Shown here piece after piece: positions 45,721 through 56,108 of a DNA stretch of 64,000 nucleotides; position 1 is the stretch's first letter; every line of letters starts with the position of its first letter. Location of the stretch: NCBI GenBank assembly GCA_027080505.1, contig JALWRX010000112.1, forward strand, positions 1-64,000. The letters are read 5' to 3'. Origin of the DNA: Ghiorsea sp. Its GTDB lineage: Bacteria > Pseudomonadota > Zetaproteobacteria > Mariprofundales > Mariprofundaceae. The notes under the pieces are model-generated. The model was not told the DNA's origin. It worked only from the letters and a program-made list of their open reading frames with translations, and ran no database searches. Both the position numbers and the translations under genes were made by a program.

Positions 45721-47223
45721 TTAGAAATCAGAAGATAAGGCAAGTGAAGCCATAGCATAAGCTGGTACATCTTTACCCTCAAAGGTGACCTTATTTGAGG
45801 AAATTGCGCCCGCTATATCCAACCGCACAGCCCAAAGGTTCAATCCCAGACCTGCAGTGGTCACCAAACCGATATCTGACTGAGCTAAATTTTGATATGC
45901 ACCTGCACGAAGTGCAAGAACTTGCCATGCATCCCACTCAAAACCAAAATTTACATACTGTGATTCATCAGTCTCAATTACACCTTTATTTTTAGTTACA
46001 TCATAACCAAGCTCCAACGTAAATTCTGGTGATGGCATCCAAGCTGCCCCAACCTTAGCCTGAGGGTCCATCTTATATGTATAACCTGTTGCCGAATATG
46101 TAAATGAAGGTGCATTAATATTACGTACAGTCAAACCAAATTGATAAGATGGCATTCTATACATCACACCCAAATCCAGACCAAAACCTGTTGACGTTTC
46201 AGTAGCGCCATTATTTGAGGTAGCAGTATTGCCCGATGTAGCAAGAATATCAGTTTGATAATCAAACAACTCTGCTTGCATATATTTCAACACACCACCA
46301 ATACTCAAACGGTCATTTATTGCATGACCATAGGTTACCCCAAACTCTTTTACTAACGCACCACGCAATGCCCACTTTGTAGTATTCTTAGTAATATCTC
46401 CAGGCGCAGTTGCTGCAGTCACCAAATTATTCGCCGCATCTTGAGGCTGAATATTCGTTGGGTTATTTGCACTTAACGCAGTTTCGTAAGATGCAATAAC
46501 TGCCACAGCCTGTGCCCCTGTCAGACCACCAGCGGATGAGGTTAGGCCTGCATACATCGCCTGTCGTTGAGCAGCCGTAAAGTATAGATATGTAGGCGAA
46601 GTAGGCGGCAATGTAGATGGCGTTCCTACTGGAACAGTCCCTCCCAGCAGGGCATTAAAAACATCCAATTTAGCATTTTGGTTATCCAAAACCACCGTGC
46701 CACCAATATCTAATGTACCTCTAACATTAACCCCATAACTACCAATTCTTACCCCAGTACCCGCATCTGCAAATACACCAACACCCATAGGCGAGGGATC
46801 TAAAGAAGATATACCATCAGAAAAGGCTGCAACATCTGCAACCGTTTGACCGACACTGGCACCCGTAAGGTTTGTCGTTTGGATACTTGATGGAGCCACT
46901 AAAGACTTTAAAATTGTTGTATTCTTATCTAAGGGACCAAATGCCTTGGCACCCGCATCAAGCCCCAAATCCATACCCCAAGCCTTTTCACTCAAACGAC
47001 TATTATCCACAGATTTAGCCTCGGCAGAGTCATCACTCTCACCGAAAAAACCATAGGCCGCAGGATTCCAATATGTTGCATCAGCACCAGTTGTAGACGC
47101 AATATTTGATCCGCCCATACCCAAAGCACGAACCGTTGAAGAACGAAACTCTGCAGCAGAGACTACCGTTGCCATAAACACGGATGAAGCAACTGCCATA
47201 TATATCAAACTATTCCTTTTCAT
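45721..47223 (-). CDS. Outer-membrane beta-barrel protein, TraF_2/PorV-like
   Basis: The 500-residue product has a signal peptide (residues 1-23, ending VSAAEF), then VRALGMGGSNIASTTGADATYWNPAAYGFFG. This start is shared by FadL/PorV-like barrels and the TraF_2 family often labelled conjugal transfer protein TraF. Repeated amphipathic strands fill the rest and the last residue is Phe (ALSSDF), the outer-membrane insertion signal. A Ser/Thr/Pro/Ala-rich insert lies around residues 205-275. No conjugation genes are near, so a transfer role is unlikely. It stands alone between the atp and ribosomal operons. Confidence 0.72.
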   Translation of the reverse strand: MKRNSLIYMAVASSVFMATVVSAAEFRSSTVRALGMGGSNIASTTGADATYWNPAAYGFFGESDDSAEAKSVDNSRLSEKAWGMDLGLDAGAKAFGPLDKNTTILKSLVAPSSIQTTNLTGASVGQTVADVAAFSDGISSLDPSPMGVGVFADAGTGVRIGSYGVNVRGTLDIGGTVVLDNQNAKLDVFNALLGGTVPVGTPSTLPPTSPTYLYFTAAQRQAMYAGLTSSAGGLTGAQAVAVIASYETALSANNPTNIQPQDAANNLVTAATAPGDITKNTTKWALRGALVKEFGVTYGHAINDRLSIGGVLKYMQAELFDYQTDILATSGNTATSNNGATETSTGFGLDLGVMYRMPSYQFGLTVRNINAPSFTYSATGYTYKMDPQAKVGAAWMPSPEFTLELGYDVTKNKGVIETDESQYVNFGFEWDAWQVLALRAGAYQNLAQSDIGLVTTAGLGLNLWAVRLDIAGAISSNKVTFEGKDVPAYAMASLALSSDF

Positions 47224-47263
47224 AAAAACTCCTATCTATAGTTAAGGTTAGTTTAGCCCAAAA

Positions 47264-47291
47264 AAAAAGCTCTGCAAGTGCAGAGCTTTTT
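47264..47291 (-). terminator. Rho-independent terminator of the ribosomal supercluster
   Basis: AAAAAGCTCTGC and GCAGAGCTTTTT form a perfect 12-pair stem around a four-base loop, and the minus strand continues with a run of nine T. It sits 19 bases past the rplQ stop and 40 bases before the start of the outer-membrane protein gene, whose promoter must overlap or follow it. Confidence 0.93.
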
Positions 47292-47310
47292 AAATCATTT
47301 AGCTATTTGG

Positions 47311-47706
47311 CTATGCAGCTTCGTCAACCAACTCAGCCCTATCTGACTTAACATTTTCAACCAATTCAATCAGCGCCATTGGAGCCGCATCACCAACACG
47401 AATACGTGTTTTAATAATACGTGTATATCCACCAGGACGCTCTTTAAATGCCTCTGCCACATCACCAAACAAGTGGTCAACAATTGGACGATAACGTAAT
47501 TTTGACAATGCTTGACGACGCGAGTGTAAGTCACCTTTTTTACCAAGTGTAATCAACTTCTCAACATACGGTTGAACTGCACGAGCTTTGGCTTGTGTAG
47601 TTTCAATTTTACCATGTTCCAACAAAGCTGTTGCTAAGTTTGCTAATAGTGCTCGACGGTGTCCTGATACTAGACCCAACGATGTGCGATGTTTGCGATG
47701 TCTCAT
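47311..47706 (-). CDS. rplQ: 50S ribosomal protein L17
   Basis: The 131-residue protein starts MRHRKHRTSLGLVSGHRRALLANLATALLEHGKIETTQAKA-like, the family signature, and contains HLFGDVAEAFKERPGGYTRI. It lines the exit tunnel opening. Last gene of the alpha operon, after rpoA, as usual. Confidence 0.97.
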   Translation of the reverse strand: MRHRKHRTSLGLVSGHRRALLANLATALLEHGKIETTQAKARAVQPYVEKLITLGKKGDLHSRRQALSKLRYRPIVDHLFGDVAEAFKERPGGYTRIIKTRIRVGDAAPMALIELVENVKSDRAELVDEAA

Positions 47707-47720
47707 CGTGTAATTCCTCT

Positions 47721-48701
47721 TTAACTCTCTTCAACTGTTTCAACAGCAGACTCTGAAGTCCAACCATCAACTTCCATACCCAACTCAAGCCCCATGCTAT
47801 CAAGAACCAATTTAATCTCAGTCAATGACTTGCGACCAAAGTTTGGTGTGCGCAACATTTCTTGCTCTGTACGCTGAACAAGGTCACCCACATAAAATAC
47901 ATTATCACTTTTCAAGCAATTCATTGAACGAACAGACAAATCTAGGTGATCAATAGGCTGACTCAACAAGTCTGCCAAATTATCCCCTTCGTCTTCTGAT
48001 GCCGCCTCATCTTCAACCACATCAAAATCAACAAATACATTAAGTTGTGCTTGCAACATTGATGCTGCCGCACTAATTGCTTCCTGAGGGTCAATAGAAC
48101 CATCAGTATCAACTTCCATGATCAACTTATCATAGTTCGTCTTCTTGCTAACACGTGCATTTTCAACACGCATAGCCACCCGACGGATAGGCGAATAAGA
48201 CGCATCAATCAAAAGAAAACCTTTTGGTCTATCACCTTCCTCTCTATCTTGAGCAGGGTCATAACCACGACCTTTTTCAACAATAAACTCAGCCTTAATT
48301 TTTCCATCATCATTTAGATGAGCAATGACCAACTCAGGGTTAAGGATACTTACGCCTGCTGGACATTGAATATCTGCAGCAGTAACCACAGCCGGACCAG
48401 AAACGTCAAGACTCAATGTTTCAGCGGCATCTCCTGTCATATGAACATCAAGGTCTTTCAAAGTCAAAATTATATCGACTACGTCTTCGCGTACTCCACT
48501 AATCGAGTCAAATTCGTGCATCACACCATCAAAAGAAACAGAAGTTATTGCTGCACCAGGTAATGATGACAACAACATTCTGCGTAGACCATTACCAATC
48601 GTTGTACCAAAACCACGTTCAAGAGGTTCAAATACGATTTTGGCGGAACGACCTGCAACCATCTCTTCAATGGAAATAGAACGTGGATTAATAAGCTCCA
48701 T
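47721..48701 (-). CDS. rpoA: RNA polymerase subunit alpha
   Basis: The 326-residue product has the N-terminal assembly domain ([26 protein letters not shown], residues about 25-50) and, after a linker, the C-terminal domain (about 250-310). The latter includes [20 protein letters not shown] and [19 protein letters not shown], which contacts UP elements and activators. Length is close to the E. coli subunit (329). Confidence 0.98.
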   Translation of the reverse strand: MELINPRSISIEEMVAGRSAKIVFEPLERGFGTTIGNGLRRMLLSSLPGAAITSVSFDGVMHEFDSISGVREDVVDIILTLKDLDVHMTGDAAETLSLDVSGPAVVTAADIQCPAGVSILNPELVIAHLNDDGKIKAEFIVEKGRGYDPAQDREEGDRPKGFLLIDASYSPIRRVAMRVENARVSKKTNYDKLIMEVDTDGSIDPQEAISAAASMLQAQLNVFVDFDVVEDEAASEDEGDNLADLLSQPIDHLDLSVRSMNCLKSDNVFYVGDLVQRTEQEMLRTPNFGRKSLTEIKLVLDSMGLELGMEVDGWTSESAVETVEES

Positions 48702-48721
48702 ACTGTTTAAACCTCAAAACC

Positions 48722-49351
48722 TTATTTAGAATACAGCTCAACAATAAGTTGTTCGCGAATACCCGCGTCCAACTGATCACGAACTGGCAATTCACGGAAA
48801 ACCCCTTGGCGTTGTTGCAAATCAACATCCAACCACTCAGGTAAACCCTTTTGACCTGCTGCATCAACTGCAGCAGCTACACGCAAGTGTTCTTTTGCTG
48901 AATCAACCAAAGAAATACGGTCACCCGCTTTCACACGGTAAGATGGGATATTTAAAATAGCACCATTGACTTGGACTTGCTTATGACGAACCACTTGACG
49001 TGCTTCCGTGCGTGAAGATGCAAAACCCATACGATAAACAACATTATCTAAACGGCTTTCTAAAAGCTGCAACAATGTTGTACCTGTAATACCAGTCATT
49101 TTATCCGCATCTTTATAATAACGCAAAAATTGTTTTTCTTGTAAACCATAAATACGCTTAACTTTTTGTTTTTCGCGAAGCTGTACACCATAGTTGGATA
49201 CTTTTACGCGACGGCCTTGACCATGCATACCAGGAGGAAAAGGACGCTCTTCCATTGGGCATTTAGCCGAATGACATTTACTTCCTTTCAAGAAAAGTTT
49301 TTCACCTTCACGGCGGCAAAGACGACACTTCGCTTCTAAATAACGAGCCAT
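48722..49351 (-). CDS. rpsD: 30S ribosomal protein S4
   Basis: The 209-residue primary-binding protein has the N-terminal cysteine cluster CRLCRREGEKLFLKG and CHSAKCP (zinc-ribbon form). It continues with QLREKQKVKRIYGLQEKQF and the S4 RNA-binding domain RLDNVVYRMGFASSRTEARQ. The four cysteines are kept, unlike in E. coli S4. In enterics S4 represses the alpha operon; that cannot be judged here. Confidence 0.97.
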   Translation of the reverse strand: MARYLEAKCRLCRREGEKLFLKGSKCHSAKCPMEERPFPPGMHGQGRRVKVSNYGVQLREKQKVKRIYGLQEKQFLRYYKDADKMTGITGTTLLQLLESRLDNVVYRMGFASSRTEARQVVRHKQVQVNGAILNIPSYRVKAGDRISLVDSAKEHLRVAAAVDAAGQKGLPEWLDVDLQQRQGVFRELPVRDQLDAGIREQLIVELYSK

Positions 49352-49363
49352 GCTATACTACTC

Positions 49364-49750
49364 CTAAACCCGACGACGTTTCGGCGGACGACAACCGTTG
49401 TGTGGAATTGGTGTTACATCACGAATAGATGTTACATTCAAACCTACCGCGGCAATTGCACGCATGGCAGATTCACGACCAGAACCTGGACCTTTCACCA
49501 ATACTGAAACATTTTTTACACCATGATCCATAGCTTTAACTGCTGCTTCTTCAGCTGCAACCTGAGCTGCGAAAGGTGTGCTTTTACGAGAACCTTTAAA
49601 TCCTGCACCACCACTGGTTGCCCAGCTAATCGTGTTGCCTGAATCATCAGTAAACGTGATAATTGTATTATTAAAAGAAGCTTTAATGTGTGCTACAGCG
49701 TTAGCAATATTCTTACGAACGCGCTTCTTAGTGCTTTTTGGTTTAGCCAT
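49364..49750 (-). CDS. rpsK: 30S ribosomal protein S11
   Basis: The 128-residue product has [39 protein letters not shown] and the C-terminal [18 protein letters not shown], all standard for this platform protein. It lies between rpsM and rpsD. Confidence 0.98.
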   Translation of the reverse strand: MAKPKSTKKRVRKNIANAVAHIKASFNNTIITFTDDSGNTISWATSGGAGFKGSRKSTPFAAQVAAEEAAVKAMDHGVKNVSVLVKGPGSGRESAMRAIAAVGLNVTSIRDVTPIPHNGCRPPKRRRV

Positions 49751-49764
49751 TATTCAACCCGACC

Positions 49765-50133
49765 TTACTTCTTCTTACCCGCAACTGCCCGGCGAGGACC
49801 TTTGCGTGTACGTGCATTTGTTTTACTTTTTTGTCCGCGAACAGGCAGACCCTTACGGTGGCGCAAGCCACGGTAGCAGCCCAAATCTGTTAGACGCTTA
49901 ATATCCATTAAGACTTCACGGCGCAAATCACCTTCAATCTTATAATCTGTATTTAACAAATTACGAATATCATCAATTTGCTTATCAGTTAATGCATTGA
50001 CTCGAGTATCTGGATCAATGTTTAACTTTTTTAAAATTTCTGACGCGCGAGACGCACCTACACCAAAGATGTAAGTAAGCGCAACTACAACGCGTTTTTG
50101 TGTTGGTATATTTACACCAGCAATACGAGCCAT
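49765..50133 (-). CDS. rpsM: 30S ribosomal protein S13
   Basis: The 122-residue product begins [24 protein letters not shown]-like, has [24 protein letters not shown] and ends in the basic tail [14 protein letters not shown] that reaches the P-site tRNA. It is first of the alpha operon genes behind rpmJ. Confidence 0.98.
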   Translation of the reverse strand: MARIAGVNIPTQKRVVVALTYIFGVGASRASEILKKLNIDPDTRVNALTDKQIDDIRNLLNTDYKIEGDLRREVLMDIKRLTDLGCYRGLRHRKGLPVRGQKSKTNARTRKGPRRAVAGKKK

Positions 50134-50162
50134 TTATGCCACCTTCTTAGCAAGAGTCATAA

Positions 50163-50276
50163 TTAACCCTGACGCTGCTTATGACGTGGGTTTTCACATA
50201 TAATGCGAACCACGCCTTTGCGTCGAATTACTTGACACTTCATACACATTTTCTTTACAGACGCACGAACTTTCAC
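50163..50276 (-). CDS. rpmJ: 50S ribosomal protein L36
   Basis: A 37-residue frame reads [20 protein letters not shown] and ends with [11 protein letters not shown], the complete L36. It starts with GTG at 50274-50276 behind GGAGGGCG, so a search for ATG starts would miss it. C11, C14, C27 and H32 are all present, which is the zinc-binding form. It lies between infA and rpsM. Confidence 0.95.
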   Translation of the reverse strand: MKVRASVKKMCMKCQVIRRKGVVRIICENPRHKQRQG

Positions 50277-50315
50277 AGTACGCCCTCCATCTTCATCCAC
50301 AGCATAAAGCTACGG

Positions 50316-50534
50316 TTATTTTTCACGGTAGCTAATGCGACCGCGACTTAAATCATAAGGTGAAATATCTACCTTAACTTTGTCACCTGGCAAAATACGA
50401 ATATAATACTTTCGCATTTTTCCAGAAATCGTACACAAAACTTCATGACCATTTTCAAGCTTAACCTTGAACATTGCGTTGGGCAGTTTTTCTACCACCT
50501 CACCAGCCATTTCAATAATATCTTCTTTAGCCAT
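50316..50534 (-). CDS. infA: Translation initiation factor IF-1
   Basis: The 72-residue S1/OB-fold protein has [22 protein letters not shown] and ends with [13 protein letters not shown]-like sequence, the usual length. It occupies the ribosomal A site during initiation. Its place between adk and rpmJ is the arrangement of many Gram-positive and deep-branching genomes; in E. coli infA is elsewhere. Confidence 0.97.
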   Translation of the reverse strand: MAKEDIIEMAGEVVEKLPNAMFKVKLENGHEVLCTISGKMRKYYIRILPGDKVKVDISPYDLSRGRISYREK

Positions 50535-50535
50535 G

Positions 50536-51180
50536 TTATCCCTTAACCACTCGCTCTAGAGAGGCATAAACCTCATCCATGCCAGCCTCGGCATCCACTT
50601 TACTAAATACTTCATCATCACCATAAAAATCAAGCAGCGGTGATGTTTGCTCCGCATAAACATCAAGGCGCTGTGAAATTACTTCTTCAGTGTCATCCGC
50701 TCTCTGATAAAGAGAACCACCACACTTATCACACCGCCCCTCAATTTTGGGTGGCGAATAATGCCGATGAAATCCAAAACCGCAAGCACTACATGTTAAG
50801 CGACCTGTTAAACGCTCTAAAAGCGCATCTTTTGAGGCATCCATAAAGATAACATGGTCTATCTTTAGTCCATGCTTGGTCAACATATCATTTAAAGCCT
50901 TAGCTTGTGCAACATTACGAGGAAAGCCATCCAACAAAAAACCATTAGCCGCATCGTCTGCAGTAATTCGTTCTTCAATTAGCCCAATAACCAAGTCATC
51001 AGTCACCAGCTTACCCGCATCCATAAAAGCTTTTGCTTTTAATCCAAGCTCTGTTTTCTCTGCAACTGCAGCTCTAAGCAAATCACCCATCGCCAAGTGA
51101 ACAATTCCAAATTGTTCAGCTAGTTTCACACCCTGTGTTCCTTTACCAACACCTGGTGGGCCAAACAAAATGATATTCAT
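50536..51180 (-). CDS. adk: Adenylate kinase
   Basis: Adk interconverts AMP, ADP and ATP. The 214-residue product has the P-loop [26 protein letters not shown] and a long LID domain holding four cysteines (CSACGFGFH and CDKCGG, about residues 129-152). This is the zinc-stabilised form absent from E. coli Adk. The start overlaps the secY stop by four bases. Confidence 0.97.
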   Translation of the reverse strand: MNIILFGPPGVGKGTQGVKLAEQFGIVHLAMGDLLRAAVAEKTELGLKAKAFMDAGKLVTDDLVIGLIEERITADDAANGFLLDGFPRNVAQAKALNDMLTKHGLKIDHVIFMDASKDALLERLTGRLTCSACGFGFHRHYSPPKIEGRCDKCGGSLYQRADDTEEVISQRLDVYAEQTSPLLDFYGDDEVFSKVDAEAGMDEVYASLERVVKG

Positions 51181-52505
51181 TTGCGACGCTTCAACTTAGC
51201 TTGTTTCATCATACTCTCATATTGACTACTCATCAAATGAGACTGAATTTGTGCCATAGTATCCATGGTTACAACCACGATAATTAATAAGCTTGTTCCA
51301 CCAAAATAGAATGGTACACCATAAAGACTAATCAAAGCTTCAGGCAACAAACAAACCAGTGTAACATAAATAGCACCAACAACAGTGATACGCGTTAAAA
51401 CTGAATCAATATACTTCGCTGTATTTTGCCCAGGTCGAATACCTGGAACAAAACCACCAGCTTTTTTCAAATTATCCGCCGTATCCTTAGGGTTAAACAC
51501 AATAGCAGTATAAAAGAAACAGAAGAAGCCTACTAGCCCACTAAACATCAACAAATATAACCACTGACCTGGAGCCATTAACGCAGCTATATCTCCGATC
51601 CACTCAAAGTTCGGTGAATCTTTGGTAAACTGAGCAAATGTAGCAGGCAACAGAATCAAACTTGAAGCAAAAATAGGAGGAATCACACCTGCCGTATTAA
51701 TTTTCAATGGTAAAAATGAAGATTGACCACCAAACATTTTATTACCGACTTGACGTTTAGCATACTGTACAGGAATTCGACGTTGTGCACGCTCAAACCA
51801 AACCACCAAATAAGTCACTACCAGCACCATTACCAAAATACCTAACACTGCCAACGGCTTAAATTGGCCAGTCCGTGCTAATTCCAAAGTACTGCCAATC
51901 GCCCGTGGTAAGCCAGCAACGATACCAGCAAAGATAATCAATGAAATACCATTGCCAATACCTCGCTCAGTAATTTGCTCACCAAGCCACATCAAAAAGA
52001 TGGTACCAGAAACTAACGTAATCACCGTAATAATTCTAAAATCTAAACCAGGGTCAATCACCACAGGGCGACCACCTACAGAAAAGGACTCCAAACCTAT
52101 CGACATACCAATCGCCTGAAACACAGCTAAAAACACTGTGCCATAACGTGTATATTGTGTAATTTTGCGGCGACCTGCCTCACCCTCTTTCTTCAGCTGC
52201 TCAAGCTTGGGAGACACTACTTGCAACAACTGCATAATAATCGATGCAGAAATATATGGCATAATACCTAGTGCAAAAATAGTCAAACGTGATAGTGCAC
52301 CGCCCGAAAACATATCAAAAAGACCCAAAAGTGAGTTCGAAGTTTGCTCAAAGAACTGTGCCAATACTTGTGCATCCATACCAGGTACAGGAATATGCGC
52401 ACCAATACGATAGACAATCAGCATACCCAAAACGAATAAAATTCGTTGTTTCAGCTCTCCAGACTTACCAATGTTGGCAAGACCTCCCAGTTGTGGTTGC
52501 TGCAT
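51177..52505 (-). CDS. secY: Protein translocase subunit SecY
   Basis: The 442-residue channel subunit has ten membrane segments. Recognisable parts are [22 protein letters not shown] (TM1), [18 protein letters not shown] (TM2b), the cytosolic loop [46 protein letters not shown]-type sequence and [13 protein letters not shown]. Standard place between rplO and adk. Confidence 0.98.
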   Translation of the reverse strand: MQQPQLGGLANIGKSGELKQRILFVLGMLIVYRIGAHIPVPGMDAQVLAQFFEQTSNSLLGLFDMFSGGALSRLTIFALGIMPYISASIIMQLLQVVSPKLEQLKKEGEAGRRKITQYTRYGTVFLAVFQAIGMSIGLESFSVGGRPVVIDPGLDFRIITVITLVSGTIFLMWLGEQITERGIGNGISLIIFAGIVAGLPRAIGSTLELARTGQFKPLAVLGILVMVLVVTYLVVWFERAQRRIPVQYAKRQVGNKMFGGQSSFLPLKINTAGVIPPIFASSLILLPATFAQFTKDSPNFEWIGDIAALMAPGQWLYLLMFSGLVGFFCFFYTAIVFNPKDTADNLKKAGGFVPGIRPGQNTAKYIDSVLTRITVVGAIYVTLVCLLPEALISLYGVPFYFGGTSLLIIVVVTMDTMAQIQSHLMSSQYESMMKQAKLKRRK

Positions 52506-52508
52506 CTG

Positions 52509-52952
52509 TTAGGCCGAAACCGCTACAGTTCCACCAGCTTTTTCGACTTTAGCTGTCGCTGCTGCTGATGCTTTTGCTACTGAAACGGTCAATTTTACTT
52601 CACAATCACCTGATGCTAAAAGTTTCACAGGGTCAACTGCGTTACGAATAAAACCAGCAGCATATAAAGCAGATGCATCTACAGTAGAGCCTGCTTCAAA
52701 AGCATTCAATTGACCAACATTGACCAATTGGAAAGTATTGCGAGAAAGTGGTGTAAAACCACGCTTAGGCAAGCGTTGAATCAAAGGCATTTGACCACCT
52801 TCAAAGCCTCGCATAACTCCTCCACCAGAACGTGACTTTTGACCTTTATGACCACGACCACCTGTTTTACCATGACCAGTTCCAATACCGCAACCTAAAC
52901 GTTTACGACTATGGCGCTGACCTTCACTTGCTTGAATATTATTTAATTTCAT
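52509..52952 (-). CDS. rplO: 50S ribosomal protein L15
   Basis: The 147-residue product starts with the glycine- and basic-rich KRLGCGIGTGHGKTGGRGHKGQ, contains GFEGGQMPLIQRLPKRGF and ends with an Ala/Val-rich domain (AKVEKAGGTVAVSA) instead of the more charged tail common elsewhere. It lies between rpmD and secY. Confidence 0.96.
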   Translation of the reverse strand: MKLNNIQASEGQRHSRKRLGCGIGTGHGKTGGRGHKGQKSRSGGGVMRGFEGGQMPLIQRLPKRGFTPLSRNTFQLVNVGQLNAFEAGSTVDASALYAAGFIRNAVDPVKLLASGDCEVKLTVSVAKASAAATAKVEKAGGTVAVSA

Positions 52953-52973
52953 GTTCGTCCCCGAATCCTTTTC

Positions 52974-53162
52974 TTAAGACTCTTGAACTTCAACAACAAG
53001 GTGGCGCACTTTATTTAGCATGCCACGCGTTGAAGCCGTGTCTTCAAGCTCTACCACTTGGTGCATACGACGAAGACCAAGGCCACGTAGTGTTGCATTT
53101 TGATCTTTAGGGTATCCAATACCACTCTTGATCTGACGAATTTTAAAAGTTTTCTTAGCCAT
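52974..53162 (-). CDS. rpmD: 50S ribosomal protein L30
   Basis: The 62-residue product begins [21 protein letters not shown] and has [20 protein letters not shown], the L30 core. ATG 53162 with GAGGG upstream is used; the open frame continues into rpsE. L30 is lost in some lineages but kept here. Confidence 0.95.
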   Translation of the reverse strand: MAKKTFKIRQIKSGIGYPKDQNATLRGLGLRRMHQVVELEDTASTRGMLNKVRHLVVEVQES

Positions 53163-53178
53163 TATTATACCCTCTGAC

Positions 53179-53658
53179 TTAAGAAGCTTTGCCGCGACGA
53201 GCAGCAACTTGTTCTGGGCTTTCAAGTTCTTTCAAACCATTCACTGTTGCGCGAACAACATTGATTGGGTTACGAGAGCCATGTGCCTTAGTCAAAATAT
53301 CACGAATACCTACCGCTTCAATCACTGCACGAACTGCCGCACCAGCAATCACACCAGTACCTTCAGTTGCAGGCTTCAACATCACGCGCGATGCATCCTG
53401 GATACCAGTTGTTTGATAAAAAATAGTACCATCTTTACGTGGCACATAAATCAAAGATTTGCGTGCAATCTCGTTTGCTTTACGGATAGCTTCAGGCACT
53501 TCTTTAGCTTTAGCGTAGCCAAAACCAACATGTCCATCACCATCACCAACCACCATCAAAGCTGCAAAACCAAAGCGACGACCACCAGCCACAACCTTAG
53601 CAACACGGTTAATGTGAACGAGCTTTTCTGTTAGCTCAAGTTCTTCTGCATTAATCAT
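53179..53658 (-). CDS. rpsE: 30S ribosomal protein S5
   Basis: The 159-residue product has [40 protein letters not shown] and [19 protein letters not shown] with [14 protein letters not shown], the standard S5 domains. It helps proofreading and mRNA unwinding on the 30S subunit. Confidence 0.97.
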   Translation of the reverse strand: MINAEELELTEKLVHINRVAKVVAGGRRFGFAALMVVGDGDGHVGFGYAKAKEVPEAIRKANEIARKSLIYVPRKDGTIFYQTTGIQDASRVMLKPATEGTGVIAGAAVRAVIEAVGIRDILTKAHGSRNPINVVRATVNGLKELESPEQVAARRGKAS

Positions 53659-53668
53659 TCAAAATCTC

Positions 53669-54022
53669 CTAGAACTTCAAGCCAGCAGCACGCGCTGCTT
53701 CAGCCAAGGCCTGTACACGACCATGATAAGGATACGAACCACGATCAAAAGCCAAGTTAGACAATTTTTTCTCTACAGCACGTTCAGCTAAAAGTTTGCC
53801 AACAGCCTCGGCACCTTCACGACCACCGCCGTTTTTGATACTTTTATCCAAGCTTGATGCTGAAACTAGTGTTGCACCTTTAGCATCATCAATAATTTGA
53901 GCGTAAATATGTCTCGAAGAACGAAAAATACTGATACGCAAACGACCTGATGCCTTTACTTTAGCACGAACGCGTCTTTGACGGCGTACGGCTGCATTGT
54001 TTTCATAACGTTTTACTGCCAC
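53669..54022 (-). CDS. rplR: 50S ribosomal protein L18
   Basis: The 117-residue 5S-rRNA-binding protein has [43 protein letters not shown] and ends [26 protein letters not shown]-like. Position between rplF and rpsE is standard. Confidence 0.97.
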   Translation of the reverse strand: MAVKRYENNAAVRRQRRVRAKVKASGRLRISIFRSSRHIYAQIIDDAKGATLVSASSLDKSIKNGGGREGAEAVGKLLAERAVEKKLSNLAFDRGSYPYHGRVQALAEAARAAGLKF

Positions 54023-54053
54023 TTTGAAACGTCTCCTATCCTATCAAGCCTGA

Positions 54054-54587
54054 TTAAGCCCGTTTACCTTCTTTCATTGCTACATACTCATCTGCATAAC
54101 GTACACCTTTACCTTTATAAGGCTCTGGCGGACGGAAAGCACGAATTTCCGATGCAACCTGACCAACTTTCTGTTTATCGCATCCAGAAATAATAATATT
54201 TGATTTATCAACCTTAGCTTCAATACCTTCTGGAATCGGATAAAGAATAGGGTGAGAAAAACCCAAAGACAAATCAAGGTTTTTACCTTGAACCTTAGCA
54301 CGGTAACCAACACCGCGTAGCTCTAAAGTTTTTTCAAAACCTTTACTCACACCAATAACATTGTTCGCCAATAGTGCTCTAGCCAAACCAAAGTTGCCTT
54401 TCATCTTCTTGCTACCAAAGTCGGCACAAGAAAGCTGAACTTCATTTCCCTCAACTACAGCTGTAATACCTTCAAACAATGGTGAATCCATTGTAGCTTT
54501 AGGACCTTTTGCTGTAATACTGTTTGCGTTTACCGTAATTTCAACGCCAGCTGGAATTGAAACAGGTTGTTTACCTACACGAGACAT
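54054..54587 (-). CDS. rplF: 50S ribosomal protein L6
   Basis: The 177-residue product starts MSRVGKQPVSIPAGVEITVN, contains ELRGVGYRAKVQGKNLDLSLGFSHPI-like sequence and ends with the signature IRAFRPPEPYKGKGVRYADE. Both repeated L6 folds are complete. Confidence 0.98.
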   Translation of the reverse strand: MSRVGKQPVSIPAGVEITVNANSITAKGPKATMDSPLFEGITAVVEGNEVQLSCADFGSKKMKGNFGLARALLANNVIGVSKGFEKTLELRGVGYRAKVQGKNLDLSLGFSHPILYPIPEGIEAKVDKSNIIISGCDKQKVGQVASEIRAFRPPEPYKGKGVRYADEYVAMKEGKRA

Positions 54588-54599
54588 ATTAATCTACCT

Positions 54600-54995
54600 C
54601 TAAAATACTGTACAAAGCACTTCGCCACCAATATTTTTGGCACGAGCATCTTTGTCAGTCATCAAACCTTGTGAAGTACTAATTACAGCAATACCATAAC
54701 CATTACGTACGCGCGGCAATTCTGTAGCCGATGCATATACACGGCGACCAGATTTTGAAACACGTTTAATTTCACGAATAACAGGCTGCCCTTCGTCATC
54801 ATAACGAAGTGTCAAACGCAAATAGCGATGACCTTTATAGTTATAAGGCTTACCACCTTGAATATAACCTTCTGCCTTCAAAATTTGAGCAATTGAGACC
54901 AAAGTATTGCTACCTGGCATTTCCACTTTCTCAAGACCTGCTTGTTGAGCGTTGCGAATGCGGGTTAACATGTCCGCAATACGATCCATCATCAT
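54600..54995 (-). CDS. rpsH: 30S ribosomal protein S8
   Basis: The 131-residue product has DRIADMLTRIRNAQQAG and ends with the S8 motif GIAVISTSQGLMTDKDAR. Three ATGs in a row start the frame; the first (54995) has GGAGA at a fitting distance. In enterics S8 represses the spc operon by binding its mRNA near L5; no such site was tested here. Confidence 0.97.
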   Translation of the reverse strand: MMMDRIADMLTRIRNAQQAGLEKVEMPGSNTLVSIAQILKAEGYIQGGKPYNYKGHRYLRLTLRYDDEGQPVIREIKRVSKSGRRVYASATELPRVRNGYGIAVISTSQGLMTDKDARAKNIGGEVLCTVF

Positions 54996-55014
54996 AAACT
55001 TATCTCCTACCCAA

Positions 55015-55200
55015 TTACCAGCTTGATTTCTTCATGCCTGGAATTTCACCAGCTAGTGCATGTTTTCTCAAGCAGATACGACACATACCAAATTTACGAT
55101 ATACAGAATGCGGACGACCACACAACTGACAGCGCGTATAACCACGAACCTTAAATTTCGGCGTACGGTTACTTTTAACAACCAATGCTTTCGTTGCCAT
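55015..55200 (-). CDS. rpsN: 30S ribosomal protein S14, zinc-binding short type
   Basis: The 61-residue product has [20 protein letters not shown], a complete four-cysteine zinc site, and lacks the roughly 40-residue insertion of the common proteobacterial S14 (about 101 residues). This is the type Z form that is usual in Gram-positive and several deep-branching phyla. It lies in the normal spc place between rplE and rpsH. Confidence 0.97.
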   Translation of the reverse strand: MATKALVVKSNRTPKFKVRGYTRCQLCGRPHSVYRKFGMCRICLRKHALAGEIPGMKKSSW

Positions 55201-55211
55201 TAAAAGCTCCT

Positions 55212-55751
55212 CTAGTTACGGAAAGGCATACTAAATTGCTTCAACAGCGCACGCCCTTCATCATTTGTTTTCGCAGTAGTACAAATTGTAATGTCCATAC
55301 CACGAATTTTATCAATTTTATCATAATCAATTTCAGGGAAAATGATTTGTTCTTTAACACCTAAGGTGTAATTACCACGTCCGTCAAAAGCTTTCGGGCT
55401 TACGCCACGAAAATCCCGAATACGAGGCAAAGCAATGTTCACCAAACGATCAAAGAATTCCCACATGCGGTCACCACGAAGCGTCACTCGGCAGCCTACA
55501 GGCATATCATCACGTAACTTAAAGTTTGCAATGGATTTGCGGGCTTTAGTCACCACTGGTTTTTGACCAGAAATTGCCGCCATATCTGTTAAAGCACCAT
55601 CTAATAATTTGCGATTCTGCGAAGCTTCACCACAACCCATGTTGATTACAATTTTAGTAATCACAGGTACTTCCATGACGTTTTTATAACCCATCTCTTT
55701 AATAAGAGCAGGTTTTACACGTTTATTATAATCTTCTTTCAAGCGTGCCAT
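55212..55751 (-). CDS. rplE: 50S ribosomal protein L5
   Basis: The 179-residue protein starts [20 protein letters not shown] at ATG 55751 behind GGAG; an open extension upstream overlaps rplX and is not used. It has [32 protein letters not shown] and the late [19 protein letters not shown]. It binds 5S rRNA and contacts P-site tRNA. Confidence 0.97.
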   Translation of the reverse strand: MARLKEDYNKRVKPALIKEMGYKNVMEVPVITKIVINMGCGEASQNRKLLDGALTDMAAISGQKPVVTKARKSIANFKLRDDMPVGCRVTLRGDRMWEFFDRLVNIALPRIRDFRGVSPKAFDGRGNYTLGVKEQIIFPEIDYDKIDKIRGMDITICTTAKTNDEGRALLKQFSMPFRN

Positions 55752-55761
55752 TGCACTACTC

Positions 55762-56091
55762 CTACTTATCCAGCACTTCGCCACATTTGCGGCAAGTGCG
55801 AACTTTACGACCATCTTCTAATGTTTTGGCACCCAAACGAACACCAGCGTCACATTTAGGACATACATATTGCACATTAGAAATTTCTAGCGGTGCTTCA
55901 CGCTCTATAATACCACCAGAGCTGTTTTGTGTTGGTTTTGTATGACGCTTAACCATGTTGACCTTTGCAACAATGACCTTACCTTTTTCTGGTAAAACAC
56001 GTGTAACATTACCTCGAGCACCTTTATCACGACCAGTAATGACCACTACTTCATCACCACTGCGAATACGATAATTTACGTTCGTAGACAT
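55762..56091 (-). CDS. rplX: 50S ribosomal protein L24
   Basis: The 109-residue product has the KOW motif in [40 protein letters not shown] and a C-terminal cysteine pair set ([11 protein letters not shown] and CRKCGE) that forms a zinc ribbon as in some bacteria. It starts assembly of the large subunit. Confidence 0.96.
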   Translation of the reverse strand: MSTNVNYRIRSGDEVVVITGRDKGARGNVTRVLPEKGKVIVAKVNMVKRHTKPTQNSSGGIIEREAPLEISNVQYVCPKCDAGVRLGAKTLEDGRKVRTCRKCGEVLDK

Positions 56092-56108
56092 CTTATATCC
56101 TCTTATCT

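Noticed and set aside
45721-47223. Conjugation gene
   Set aside because: Only the family nickname points that way; there are no relaxase, pilus or coupling genes in the window.
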